A stretch of DNA of 64,000 bases from Saccharothrix algeriensis (GTDB taxonomy: Bacteria; Actinomycetota; Actinomycetes; Mycobacteriales; Pseudonocardiaceae), in assembly GCF_016907655.1 (NCBI RefSeq), contig NZ_JAFBCL010000001.1, positions 1,860,001 to 1,924,000 of the forward strand, in the 5' to 3' direction. Of this stretch, positions 37,054 through 45,525 are shown piece after piece (position 1 is the stretch's first letter; each line of letters begins with the position of its first letter). A model generated the notes under the pieces. That model did not search any database. It was not told where the DNA came from and saw only the letters and a list, made by a program, of their open reading frames with translations. Position numbers and translations under genes: made by a program.

Positions 37054-39102
37054 ATGGGGACGCCGCGGCCAGCGGTCCACCGGACGATGTTGGCGGTGGA
37101 CGTGTCCGGCTTCGGCGCGCGCGCCCTGAGCCAGCAGCAGGCCGTCCGGCACGGGCTGTACGAGGCGCTGCGCGCCGCGTTCGCCGAGTGCGGCGTCGAG
37201 TGGACCGACGACTGGGACGGCACCTACCACGAGGACCGGGGCGACGGGCTGTTCGTCCTGGTGCCGGCGGACGTGCCGAACAGCCGGGTGGTCAGCACCC
37301 TGCTGCACGAGCTGGTGGGCCAGCTCCGCCGGCACAACGCGGTGTCCGCGCCCGGGGCCCGGATCCGGCTGCGCGCCGCGATCACGGCGGGCGAGGTGCT
37401 CAACGACGGCAACGGCGTCATGGGCGAGGGGCTGGTGCTGGCCTTCCGGCTGCTGGAGTCGGCGCCGCTGCGCGCCGAGCTGGAGCAGCGGCCCGGGGTG
37501 CTGGCGCTGGTCGTGTCCGACCGGTTCTACCGGGACGTGGTGCGGCAGGACCCGGGGTGCGACCCGGACTCCTACCGGGCGGTCGCGGTGGAGGTCAAGG
37601 AGGTGCGCGGCACGGCGTGGATCTGCCGGCCCGACCACCCCGGTGAGGCGCGGCCGGCGCCGGCGCGCTGGCGACCGCCGCGCCTGCCCCGGCCGCGGTG
37701 GTCGGCGTCGGTGCTCGCGGTGCTGCTGGCCGTGCCGCTGGCCGGCGACGTGCTGCTCGCCGCGCCCGCGCCGGTCCCGCCGTGCCCGGACCCGGTGCAG
37801 CTCAACGTGCTGGTCTCGGCGGAGAAGGCGGAGGTGGTCGGCGGGCTGGCGGCCGACTTCGAGGCGGGCTCGCGCGCGTTCGGCGGCAGCGGCTGCAAGC
37901 AGGTCGACGTGCACGTCGCGGTCGGCGCGTCCGCGGCTGCGGCGGTGGCGGTGCTGGGCCGCGGCTGGCCCGACGGCGACCTGGTGGCGATGGGGCCCGA
38001 GCCGCACGTGTGGCTGCCCGACACCGGCTGGGAGGTCCAGGAGGTCCGCAGGGCCCTGGCCGACGGCGGGCGCACCGACGTGGAGCTGGACGAAGCGGGC
38101 CCGATCGCCTACTCGCCGCTGGTGCTCGGCGTCCCCGCCGCGCGGGCCGCCCGCGAGCCGGCCTTCCGGTGGCGCGACGTGGCGGCGTTCCGGCCGCTGG
38201 CGGTGATCGACGCGGACGCCACGGGCGCGGGGCTGGCGGCGGCCGTGGCGCTGGCGCGGGCGCAGCTGGGCGTGACCGACGTCGACCGGGCCGCGCTGCG
38301 CGGTCCGGGCGCGGCGCGGCGGCTGCGGGACGCGGCGCTGCTCACCGCCCCGTCCGGGGCCGAGGTGTGCCCGGCGGCCGACCGGGCCGTGCTGGCCTCG
38401 GAGAAGGCCGTCCGCGACCTGGGGTGCCTGGCGCCGCTGTACCCGGTGGACGGCACGCTGCACCTGGACCACCCCTTCGTCGCCGTGCACCGCGTGAACC
38501 TCCCGCGCAACGCGCGGCGGGACCGGGTGGTCGGGCTGTTCCTGGCGCACGTGCGCTCGCCGGAGTCCCAGGGCGCGCTCCGGCGCGCCGGTTTCCGGGA
38601 CCGGGGCGGGGTGGCCGAGTCGCACGACGGCATCCGGCCGGCCCGCCGGCCCCGGCTGCCGGTCGAGGCCGACACCGACGCCGTGCGCGCGGCGTGGCGG
38701 GCGGCGAACCGCACCACCCGCGTGGTGCTCGCCGTCGACGGCTCCGAGCGCGCCACCCGGCTGGCGGACCGGCTCGCCGAGCGGGTCGCGCCGCGCGGCG
38801 AGGTGCTGCGGCTGGACTTCGCGCCCGCCGACCTGGCCGGCGTGGTGGAGCGCGCGGTCCGCGAGCACGGCGCGGACCAGCCGGTCGTGGTCCTCAGCGG
38901 CGACGTGCGGCCCGCCGGGCCGGGGGCGGGGCCGGCCGCGCCGGTGACCGTGCTCGGCGTCGGCCCCGCGGCCGGGGCCTGCGCGGAGGGCTCCCAGCTG
39001 GGCGCGTTCCGGGCCGCCTACCGGGGTGACTGCTACGAGGAGCCGGACGCGGACCGGGCGCTGGACCTGGTCGCCGGCGGGCTGTGGGGTCCGGATGGGT
39101 AG
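37054..39102 (+). CDS. Cyclase-like domain + membrane helix + extracellular binding-protein and vWA-like domains
   Basis: A 682-residue protein of unusual architecture and unknown function. Residues about 8-190 resemble class III nucleotide cyclases: 'TMLAVDVSGFG' (metal Asp16), 'HEDRGDGLFVLVP' (Asp64) and 'GEGLVLAFRLLES', where the transition-state Asn is Val but the Arg is kept. After a Pro/Arg-rich linker a hydrophobic helix (about 213-236) crosses the membrane. Then comes a periplasmic-binding-protein-like domain ('CPDPVQLNVLVSAEKAEVV'). The end ('TRVVLAVDGSERATRLADRL') looks like a vWA domain with a broken metal site. ATG 37054 is preferred for its GAGGGG; ATG 37042 is also in frame. It overlaps the next gene by 8 bases. 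Confidence 0.75.
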   Translation: MGTPRPAVHRTMLAVDVSGFGARALSQQQAVRHGLYEALRAAFAECGVEWTDDWDGTYHEDRGDGLFVLVPADVPNSRVVSTLLHELVGQLRRHNAVSAPGARIRLRAAITAGEVLNDGNGVMGEGLVLAFRLLESAPLRAELEQRPGVLALVVSDRFYRDVVRQDPGCDPDSYRAVAVEVKEVRGTAWICRPDHPGEARPAPARWRPPRLPRPRWSASVLAVLLAVPLAGDVLLAAPAPVPPCPDPVQLNVLVSAEKAEVVGGLAADFEAGSRAFGGSGCKQVDVHVAVGASAAAAVAVLGRGWPDGDLVAMGPEPHVWLPDTGWEVQEVRRALADGGRTDVELDEAGPIAYSPLVLGVPAARAAREPAFRWRDVAAFRPLAVIDADATGAGLAAAVALARAQLGVTDVDRAALRGPGAARRLRDAALLTAPSGAEVCPAADRAVLASEKAVRDLGCLAPLYPVDGTLHLDHPFVAVHRVNLPRNARRDRVVGLFLAHVRSPESQGALRRAGFRDRGGVAESHDGIRPARRPRLPVEADTDAVRAAWRAANRTTRVVLAVDGSERATRLADRLAERVAPRGEVLRLDFAPADLAGVVERAVREHGADQPVVVLSGDVRPAGPGAGPAAPVTVLGVGPAAGACAEGSQLGAFRAAYRGDCYEEPDADRALDLVAGGLWGPDG

Positions 39103-40336
39103 GGCGTCGGCGTGCCTGGCGCTGCTGTGCCTGGTGGCGGCCTGCGCGGTCCCGGTGGCGGACCCGGCGCGCGACGGCCGGGGCCGGATCACGTTCGTGG
39201 ACAGCCTGGACCTGTCCGCCGGGCGGCAGATCGAGCAGCGCGTGGCCGAGTGGAACCGGCGGGCGAGCCGGCTGGAGCAGGTCAACTACGTGCCGATGCC
39301 GACGCCCACCGACGCCTACCGGGCGCAGCTGATGGCCCGCGCGCAGGACCTGGCGGGCGCTCGCGGCGACGTGCGGGCGCAGTGCTACGACGTGGTGACC
39401 CTGGACGTGGTGTCGACCGCGGAGTTCGCCCAGGCGGGGCACCTGGCGCCGCTGTCGCCCGCCGAGTTCGCCACGGACCGGTTCATCCCGGCGGCGGTGC
39501 AGTCCTCGACCTTCCGCGGGAAGCTGTGGGCGGTGCCGTGGCGCGCGGACGTCGGCGTCCTCTACTACCGCTCCGACCTGCTGCGCGAGGAGGGCCACGC
39601 CGTGCCGCGGACGTGGGAGGAGCTGGAGCGGACGGCGGAGGCGGTCGCGCCGGAGCACGGCGTGCACGGCTACATCGGCCAGCTGCGCCAGTACGAGGGC
39701 CTGACGGTCAACGCGCTGGAGGCGGTGTGGGCGCACGGCGGCGACGTGGACCGGCTCGACGGGCCCGGGGCGCGCGCGGGCATCGGGATGCTGGCGCGCG
39801 GGATCGAGCGGGGCTGGATACCGGAGGAGGCGCTGGACCACGACGAGTCGGCCGGCCTGGACGCGTTCCTGCGGGGCCGGGCGCTGTTCATGCGCAACTG
39901 GCCGTACGCGCGGGCGCAGCTGGACGCCTCGCCGCTGCGGGACCGGTACGGCGTGGCCGCGCTGCCCGGGTCGGGCGCGCTGGGCGGCTGGAACGCCGCC
40001 GTGTCGCGCTGCTCGGTGCACCAGGCCACCGCGCGGGAGTTCATCCGGTTCCTCACCGGCGACGCCGGCCAGCGCGCCCTGCTGGAGCAGGCGGGCTACC
40101 CGCCGACGCTGCGCGCCCTGTACCGGGACCCGGAGCTGGCCGGCCGCCTGCCGCACCTGGACGTGCTGCGCGACGCGGTGGAGCGGGCCCGCATCCGGCC
40201 GCAGTCCGCGCACTACGACGAGGTCAGCCGGGTGGTGCAGCGGGCGGTGCACAGCGCGCTGCGCAACCCGGAGTCGCTGGAGGCCGAGCTGAGACGGCTG
40301 CCCGCGGACGTGGCGACGGCGTTCAGCGGGCGGTAG
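39095..40336 (+). CDS. ABC-type extracellular solute-binding lipoprotein (family 1)
   Basis: This 413-residue protein has a short signal ending in the lipobox 'CLVAAC', so it is an anchored outer-face lipoprotein. The body has the sugar-binding-protein pattern: 'FVDSLDLSAGRQIEQRVAEWN', 'RGKLWAVPWRADVGVLYYRSDLLRE', 'PRTWEELERTAEAV' and a late 'RFLTGDAGQRALLEQAGYPPTLRALY'. No permease or ATPase gene is near, so it is an orphan. The ATG lies inside the end of the cyclase-like gene (8-base overlap), indicating coupled translation and a joint role. Its last 14 bases overlap the convergent pnuC. Confidence 0.85.
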   Translation: MGRASACLALLCLVAACAVPVADPARDGRGRITFVDSLDLSAGRQIEQRVAEWNRRASRLEQVNYVPMPTPTDAYRAQLMARAQDLAGARGDVRAQCYDVVTLDVVSTAEFAQAGHLAPLSPAEFATDRFIPAAVQSSTFRGKLWAVPWRADVGVLYYRSDLLREEGHAVPRTWEELERTAEAVAPEHGVHGYIGQLRQYEGLTVNALEAVWAHGGDVDRLDGPGARAGIGMLARGIERGWIPEEALDHDESAGLDAFLRGRALFMRNWPYARAQLDASPLRDRYGVAALPGSGALGGWNAAVSRCSVHQATAREFIRFLTGDAGQRALLEQAGYPPTLRALYRDPELAGRLPHLDVLRDAVERARIRPQSAHYDEVSRVVQRAVHSALRNPESLEAELRRLPADVATAFSGR

Positions 40337-40952
40337 CGGCGGGGGCGGCGGCCCGCTTCGCCGCGCGGTTCCAGCCGACCCAGCCCCGGACGACCAGGGC
40401 GGTGAACACCGCGTAGACCAGCGCGCTGAAGTACAGGCCGGAGTGCAGCTGCAGCGGCACGCCGATCGCGTCCACCGCCAGCCACACCAGCCAGAACTCC
40501 ACCAGGCCCAGGCCCTGCAGCGCGAACGCCAGCACCGTGCCGACGAAGATCGCCGCGTCCGGCCACGGCGCCCAGGACGCGTCCAGCGCGTCCAGGACCG
40601 GGGCGAACGCCGACGTGCCCAGCACGAAGGCGACCACCACCGCCACGCGTTCGCGGGTGGTGCCCCGGCGCACGACGACGCCGAACACCGGGTCGCGGCG
40701 GCGCGTCCAGGACCACCAGCCGTAGGCGGTGATCAGCGCGATGACGACCTGGCGGGACGCGGTGCCGCCGAGGTGCGCGGAGAGGTAGACGACGAACAGC
40801 AGGGAGACCGAGACGAGCTGCACGGGCCAGGTCCACAACGACCGGCGCTGCGCCAGGTGGACCACCACCAGGGCGGAGACCTGGCCGGTGAACTCGGCGT
40901 AGGACACCTTCTGGCCGAAGACCGCGAAGCCCTGGTCCAGCAGGACGCGCAT
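40323..40952 (-). CDS. pnuC: PnuC-type nicotinamide riboside transporter
   Basis: This 209-residue membrane protein has about seven hydrophobic helices. Family features are 'AYGWWSWTRRR' in the middle and 'FWLVWLAVDAIGVPLQLHSGLYFSALVYAVF' near the end, where PnuC proteins bind the vitamin. It would import nicotinamide riboside or a related vitamin. The ATG at 40950-40952 follows GAGGGGAGGG. The 3' end overlaps the binding-lipoprotein gene by 14 bases on the other strand. Confidence 0.88.
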   Translation of the reverse strand: MRVLLDQGFAVFGQKVSYAEFTGQVSALVVVHLAQRRSLWTWPVQLVSVSLLFVVYLSAHLGGTASRQVVIALITAYGWWSWTRRRDPVFGVVVRRGTTRERVAVVVAFVLGTSAFAPVLDALDASWAPWPDAAIFVGTVLAFALQGLGLVEFWLVWLAVDAIGVPLQLHSGLYFSALVYAVFTALVVRGWVGWNRAAKRAAAPAATAR

Positions 40953-41235
40953 CGGGCCCTCCCCTCGTCCCTCGCGGGAACACCGGCCGCAGCCGGCGGA
41001 TTCCCGGCGTAACGAGCCCCACACGGCGCGCGGGCGCCGCGGTTCCGGCGGGTGCGCACCGCCCCTTCGCCGCGCGGGGAACCCGCCCCGGTGCGGTCCC
41101 GCTGCCGGCCGCGCTGGGCTGAACGGGTCGGGCGCATCACCCGGCAACCTGAAGCAGCCGCACGAAAGAGTGACTGGCGTGGCGCGATTCCTGGAAGCGG
41201 TCCAGAGTGGAATCACCGGTGGGGACCGGGGAGAG
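40953..41235. other. Region upstream of pnuC
   Basis: It holds an imperfect hairpin at about 40977-41009 (GGGAA, CCGGC with complements). I looked for TPP, cobalamin, FMN and SAM riboswitch cores on the pnuC strand and did not find a convincing one. No gene is supported here. Confidence 0.5.
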
Positions 41236-41274
41236 GGAAACGCCCGATGCGCCTTGAGCGCGTCGGGCGTTTCC
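41236..41274. terminator. Stem-loop, probable terminator
   Basis: GGAAACGCCCGATGCGC pairs over 17 positions (one T-G pair) with the strand 41258-41274 around the 5-base loop CTTGA. Confidence 0.6.
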
Positions 41275-41287
41275 GGTTCCACGGGTC

Positions 41288-41466
41288 GGCCACGCGCGGG
41301 CGCGCCCACTCCCATGGAGCGGCCACACGCGAACGCGCCCACTCCCGCGGAGCGGCCACGCGCGAACGCGACGGCCCGCGCGCGGACGCGGCCACCCGCC
41401 GACGTCCGCCGCGCGGTGCGGCTGCGCGCGAACGCGACGGCCCGCGCGCGAACGCGGCCACCCGCC
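41288..41466. repeat. 33-bp-periodic tandem repeat
   Basis: Two adjacent 33-base units begin GGCCACGCGCGGGCG at 41288 and GGCCACACGCGAACG at 41321. A third start follows at 41354. A 40-base block starting CGCGAACGCGACGGCC at 41361 recurs almost exactly at 41427, 66 bases (two units) later. No ribosome site or family resemblance supports a gene. The tract runs into the terminator of the following minus-strand gene. Confidence 0.7.
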
Positions 41467-41507
41467 CCGGACCGGGCGGGGTCGCCGGGTCCGGGGCGGG
41501 TGGCCGC
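41454..41507 (-). terminator. Strong terminator of the secreted hydrolase gene
   Basis: A perfect 20-bp stem (GCGGCCACCCGCCCCGGACC with its complement) closes a 14-base loop, 14 bases after the stop codon of the minus-strand hydrolase. Confidence 0.8.
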
Positions 41508-41520
41508 GGGTGGTCGCAGG

Positions 41521-43035
41521 TCAGGCGCCCTCGGTCCACGCCGCCAGGCCGCGGCCGGCCAGGAAGGACTCGACGTTGGCCGCCGAGGTCGGCGCGTCCG
41601 GGGCCGGGCGCGGGTCGCCGGCGCAGGCGGAGCTGCTGGGCGGCAGGATGCCGTCCACCAGGTAGCGGTTCACGATCCGGTTGACGCAGGCGTTGCCGCT
41701 GCCGTAGATGCCGTGCTTGCCCTCGTCCCGCACGGTGACCAGGCTGTGCCCCAGCCGGGACGCCATGGCCGGGCCGCTCTCGTACTGGGTCTGCGTGTCG
41801 CCCTCGGCCTGCACCACGACGCCGATCGGGTAGCCCTGGCGGCGCAGGACCACCGGCTTCTCCGGCGGGGTGAAGGAGCGGAACGTGCAGGTGGTCGGGG
41901 CGGCCCGCAGCACGCCGAAGCCGTACGGGTAGCGGTCGCGGAAGACCCGCATGTCCTCGTAGTAGGACTCCACGTCGGTCGGCCAGTCGGCCTCGCAGGT
42001 GACGGTGTCGAACACGCCCGAGCGCAGGTCCTTCTTCGCCGCCTTGGCCATGACCAGGCCCGACTCGGCCGGCGCGCCGTCCTTGAGCTGCCCGACCGTG
42101 GCCGCGACCTCCGCCCACAGCGGGCGGTAGCGGGCGCCCAGGCCCACCGCCGCGTCGAAGGTCGTCCGGGTCTGCTCGCCCATCGGGCTCACCGCGAGGC
42201 GGGCCGCGACCTTCTCCACCAGGGCCAGCACCTCGGCGGCCGTGGCGCCCAGCTTGAACCGGTCGTCGCGGCCGGCCGCCCACTCGGCCCAGGCTTCCAC
42301 GTTGCGCCGGTAGGCGACGGCCTGCTCCAGGAACTGCTCGCGCCAGACCCACTCGGGGTGCACGGCCGAGTCGAGCACGCTGCGGTCCAGCCGGTCGGGG
42401 AACAGGCTGCCGTAGACCGCGCCCAGGTAGGTGCCGTACGAGTACCCGAGGTAGCTGATCTTCGGCTCGCCGAGCGCGGCCCGCACCACGTCGATGTCCC
42501 GCGCGGTGTTGGCGGTGCTGATGTGCGGGCGGATGGCGCCGCCGGCGCGCTGGCAGGCGTCCTCGGCGGCGCGCGCCTCGGCGGCCCACCGGGGGAAGTC
42601 GTCGTCGGCGGGCCGGGTGTCGACCTTGGCGAAGTCCGGCGACGTGCGGCAGGTCAGGGCGGTCGAGCCGCCGACGCCGCGGGGGTCGAACCCGATCAGG
42701 TCGTAGACGGCCGCCGCCGGCGACTGGGCCAGGAACTTGGGCATCGTGATGCCCGAGCCGCCCGGCCCGCCGGGGTTGAGCACCAGCACGCCCCGCCGGC
42801 GCGCCGGGTCGGTGGCCTTGCGGCGGCTGATGTGGAGGGATATCCGGTCCGCTGCGGGGCGGGCGTAGTCCAGGGGCAGGACGACGTCGGCGCACTCCAG
42901 GCCGTTCTGGCAGGCGCTCCAGGTGAGCTTCTGGCCGGTGAACGGCGCCAGCGGGTCGGTCGTGCCGAACGTCGGCGCGGTCGCCGTCGACAGCACCGCG
43001 GCTGCGACCAAGCCGACTGACACGTATCTGCGCAT
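41521..43035 (-). CDS. Secreted alpha/beta hydrolase, tripeptidyl aminopeptidase (TAP) type
   Basis: This 504-residue protein has a signal peptide (MRRYVSVGLVAAAVLSTATA) and the mycelial tripeptidyl-aminopeptidase pattern of actinobacteria. The oxyanion region is 'VLVLNPGGPGGSGI'. The nucleophile Ser is in 'YLGYSYGTYLGAVYG', a C-terminal Asp lies in 'VVVQAEGDTQTQYE' and the His is in 'VRDEGKHGIYGSGNAC'. Cysteine pairs suit an exported enzyme. The ATG at 43033-43035 follows GGGAGGTC. Such enzymes release tripeptides from protein N-termini outside the cell; the substrate here is inferred. Confidence 0.9.
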   Translation of the reverse strand: MRRYVSVGLVAAAVLSTATAPTFGTTDPLAPFTGQKLTWSACQNGLECADVVLPLDYARPAADRISLHISRRKATDPARRRGVLVLNPGGPGGSGITMPKFLAQSPAAAVYDLIGFDPRGVGGSTALTCRTSPDFAKVDTRPADDDFPRWAAEARAAEDACQRAGGAIRPHISTANTARDIDVVRAALGEPKISYLGYSYGTYLGAVYGSLFPDRLDRSVLDSAVHPEWVWREQFLEQAVAYRRNVEAWAEWAAGRDDRFKLGATAAEVLALVEKVAARLAVSPMGEQTRTTFDAAVGLGARYRPLWAEVAATVGQLKDGAPAESGLVMAKAAKKDLRSGVFDTVTCEADWPTDVESYYEDMRVFRDRYPYGFGVLRAAPTTCTFRSFTPPEKPVVLRRQGYPIGVVVQAEGDTQTQYESGPAMASRLGHSLVTVRDEGKHGIYGSGNACVNRIVNRYLVDGILPPSSSACAGDPRPAPDAPTSAANVESFLAGRGLAAWTEGA

Positions 43036-43226
43036 GGCGACCTCCCGGGGAAGTGGCGGATCGCCCCGAAGGTAGGGCCGTCGGCCCGCGTCGACCGGCT
43101 GAGTCACTCGTTGGTGTGGGCGGGGCCCACCGGCGGCGGACCGCCGCGCCGCGGGGTGGTGGTCACCCGGCCGGTGCGGCGGGGGCGTGTTGCACCGCCC
43201 GGCCGGCGGCGTGCGATCGTGGGGGT

Positions 43227-44414
43227 ATGAGCAGCTCAGCCAAGGTGTCGCCGGTGCTGTCGCGGGAGACGTTGCGGACCTTGCAGCTGGCGTCCGGCGA
43301 CCTGGCCGCGGCCGGCGTCGCGGAGATGGAGGAGCGGCTCCCGTGGTTCCGGCGGATGCCGGCCGACCAGCGGGCCGGCGTGCTGCTGCTGATCCAGAAC
43401 GGCGTCGCCGGGTTCGTCTCCTGGCTGAGCGACCCCCAGCAGGCCATCCGGCTGACCGCCGAGGCGTTCCGGTCCGCGCCCAAGGACATCTCGCGGTGGG
43501 TCAGCCTGCGGCAGACGGTGGAGCTGGTGCGGATCGCGCTGCAGCTGTTCGAGCAGCGGCTGCCGGAGCTGGCCGCCGACGACGCCGAGCGCGCGCTGCT
43601 CACCGAGGGCGTGCTGCGGTACGGGCGGGAGATCGCGTTCTCCGCCGCCACCTCCTACGCCGCCGCCGCCGAGGCGCGGGGCGCGTGGGACGCCCGGCTG
43701 GAGGCGCTGGTGGTCGACGGGATCGTCCGCGGCGACGCCGAGGAGGCGCTGCTGTCGCGGGCCGCCGCGCTGGGCTGGGACCCGGCGGCGGAGGCGACGG
43801 TGCTGGTGGGCAACCCGCCCTCGGACGACCCGCCCGCCGTGGTGTTCGAGGTGCGCAGCCGGGCGGCGCGGATGTCGCGGCCGGTGCTGCTGAGCGTGCA
43901 GGGGTCGCGGCTGGTGGTGGTGCTGGGCGGCGAGACCGGGACCGGGGACGCGCTGGTCCGGCTCGCCGACGCCTTCGGGGCCGGGCCGGTGGTCGCCGGG
44001 CCGTCGGTCTCCAGCCTCGCCGAGGCGCACCGCAGCGCGGGCGACGCGCTGTCCGGGCTGCGGGCGGTCGTCGGGTGGCCGGCCGCGCCCCGGCCGGTGC
44101 GGTCGCTGGACCTGCTGCCCGAGCGCGCGCTGGCGGGCGACCCGGAGGCCGAGTGGCAGCTCGTGGACCGGGTGGCCCGGCCGCTGGAGGAGGCGGGCGG
44201 GTCGCTGCTGGCGACCGTCGACGCGTTCCTGGAGGTGGGCGGCGTGCTGGAGGCGTGCGCGCGCAAGCTGTTCGTGCACCCGAACACGGTCCGCTACCGG
44301 CTGCGCCGGGCGACCGAGCTGACCGGGCGGAACGCGAACGACCCCCGCGACGCCCTGGTGCTGCGCGTGGCGCTGTCCGTGGGGCGGCTGGCGCGGGCGC
44401 GCGGGCTGTGGTGA
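43227..44414 (+). CDS. PucR-type helix-turn-helix regulator
   Basis: This 395-residue protein corresponds to Rv2242, found just upstream of the fatty acid synthesis operon. The C-terminal HTH_30-type DNA-binding region is 'VLEACARKLFVHPNTVRYRLRRATELTG', typical of the PucR/CdaR group. The N-terminal part is a helical RsbRD-like domain ('MEERLPWFRRMPADQRAGVLLLIQNG'), followed by a GGDEF-like middle. It is likely to control the fab genes (inference from position and orthologues). ATG 43227 is preceded by GGGGG. Confidence 0.9.
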   Translation: MSSSAKVSPVLSRETLRTLQLASGDLAAAGVAEMEERLPWFRRMPADQRAGVLLLIQNGVAGFVSWLSDPQQAIRLTAEAFRSAPKDISRWVSLRQTVELVRIALQLFEQRLPELAADDAERALLTEGVLRYGREIAFSAATSYAAAAEARGAWDARLEALVVDGIVRGDAEEALLSRAAALGWDPAAEATVLVGNPPSDDPPAVVFEVRSRAARMSRPVLLSVQGSRLVVVLGGETGTGDALVRLADAFGAGPVVAGPSVSSLAEAHRSAGDALSGLRAVVGWPAAPRPVRSLDLLPERALAGDPEAEWQLVDRVARPLEEAGGSLLATVDAFLEVGGVLEACARKLFVHPNTVRYRLRRATELTGRNANDPRDALVLRVALSVGRLARARGLW

Positions 44415-44429
44415 CACCCGGTCGGGTGT
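44414..44429. promoter_or_regulatory. Inverted repeat at the end of the pucR-type gene
   Basis: ACACCCG and CGGGTGT flank two bases. A related ACACCCGAC half-site occurs at about 44480, upstream of fabD. It may be an operator or a short terminator. Confidence 0.35.
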
Positions 44430-44601
44430 GATGGAGGACGCACCGCCCAGTCGGGACGGGGGATGGGACGCCTCCGACAACACCCGACGTGGTTGAACGG
44501 TCATCCCTGCGTCACATTTGTAGGAACCCCACAACTGCGGTCCTCGGGTTTCGTCAGTGGCGGCATCCCCCGCGACCACCGGGAACGTGTTCAGTGAGCG
44601 G

Positions 44602-45525
44602 GTGATCGCGCTCCTCGCCCCCGGACAGGGGTCCCAGACACCCGGCATGCTCGCCCCCTGGCTCGAAGTCGAGGGGGCCGCGCAGCGCGTCGCCACGTGG
44701 TCGGAGCGGACGGGCCTGGACCTCGCGCGGCTGGGCACCACGGCCGAGGCCGAGGAGATCAAGGACACCGCCGTCACCCAGCCGCTGGTCGTGGCGCTCG
44801 CGCTGCTGGCCTTCGAGGAGCTGCGCCGCCGGGTCGAGCTGCCGGCCGACACCGTGGTCGGCGGGCACTCCGTCGGCGAGCTGGCCGCCGCCGCGGTCGC
44901 GGGCGTGCTCGACGCCGACGACGCCGTGGCGCTGGCCGCCGTGCGCGGCGCCGAGATGGCCGCCGCGTGCGCGCTGGAGCCGACCGGGATGGCCGCCGTG
45001 CTCGGCGGCGCCGAGGAGGCGGTGCTGGCCAGGCTCGACGAACTCGGGCTGGTCGGGGCGAACCGGAACGGCGCGGGGCAGATCGTCGCCGCCGGGCCGC
45101 TGGACGCGCTGGACAAGCTGGTCGACAACCCGCCGGAGGACGCGAAGATCCGCAAGCTCCAGGTCGCGGGCGCGTTCCACACCCGGTACATGGCGCCGGC
45201 CGAGGAGGCGCTGCGGTCCCGCGCCGCCGGCATCGCCGTGGCCGACCCCGTTCTCCCGCTGCTGTCCAACGCCGACGGCGCCGTGGTGTCCTCCGGCGAC
45301 GAGGTGCTCAACCGGCTCATCTCCCAGGTGACCCGCCCGGTGCGGTGGGACTCCTGCCAGGCGGCGCTGCGCGCGCGCCCCGTGTCGGCGGTGGTGGAGC
45401 TGCCGCCCGCGGGCACGCTGACCGGCCTGGCCAAGCGCGAGCTGAAGGGCACCCCCGCGGTGGCCCTCAAGACCCCCGACCGCCTCGACCAGGTCGTCGC
45501 CCTGATCGAGGGGGCTTCCGCGTGA
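44602..45525 (+). CDS. fabD: Malonyl CoA-acyl carrier protein transacylase
   Basis: FabD loads malonyl groups onto ACP. The 307-residue product begins 'VIALLAPGQGSQTPGML', has the active-site 'GGHSVGELAAAAVAG' with nucleophile Ser, the Arg in 'AAVRGAEMAAAC' and the catalytic His in 'VAGAFHTRYMAPAEEAL'. The start is uncertain: GTG 44602 gives the usual family N-terminus, while GTG 44557 and 44587 are in frame upstream; none has a strong ribosome site. It heads fabD-fabH-acpP-fabF, and its stop overlaps fabH. Confidence 0.94.
   Translation: MIALLAPGQGSQTPGMLAPWLEVEGAAQRVATWSERTGLDLARLGTTAEAEEIKDTAVTQPLVVALALLAFEELRRRVELPADTVVGGHSVGELAAAAVAGVLDADDAVALAAVRGAEMAAACALEPTGMAAVLGGAEEAVLARLDELGLVGANRNGAGQIVAAGPLDALDKLVDNPPEDAKIRKLQVAGAFHTRYMAPAEEALRSRAAGIAVADPVLPLLSNADGAVVSSGDEVLNRLISQVTRPVRWDSCQAALRARPVSAVVELPPAGTLTGLAKRELKGTPAVALKTPDRLDQVVALIEGASA

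Noticed and set aside
40953..41235. A riboswitch before pnuC
   Set aside because: TPP, FMN, SAM and cobalamin core motifs were looked for on the relevant strand. Only scattered partial matches such as CCGGCAACC were seen, on the wrong strand for pnuC.
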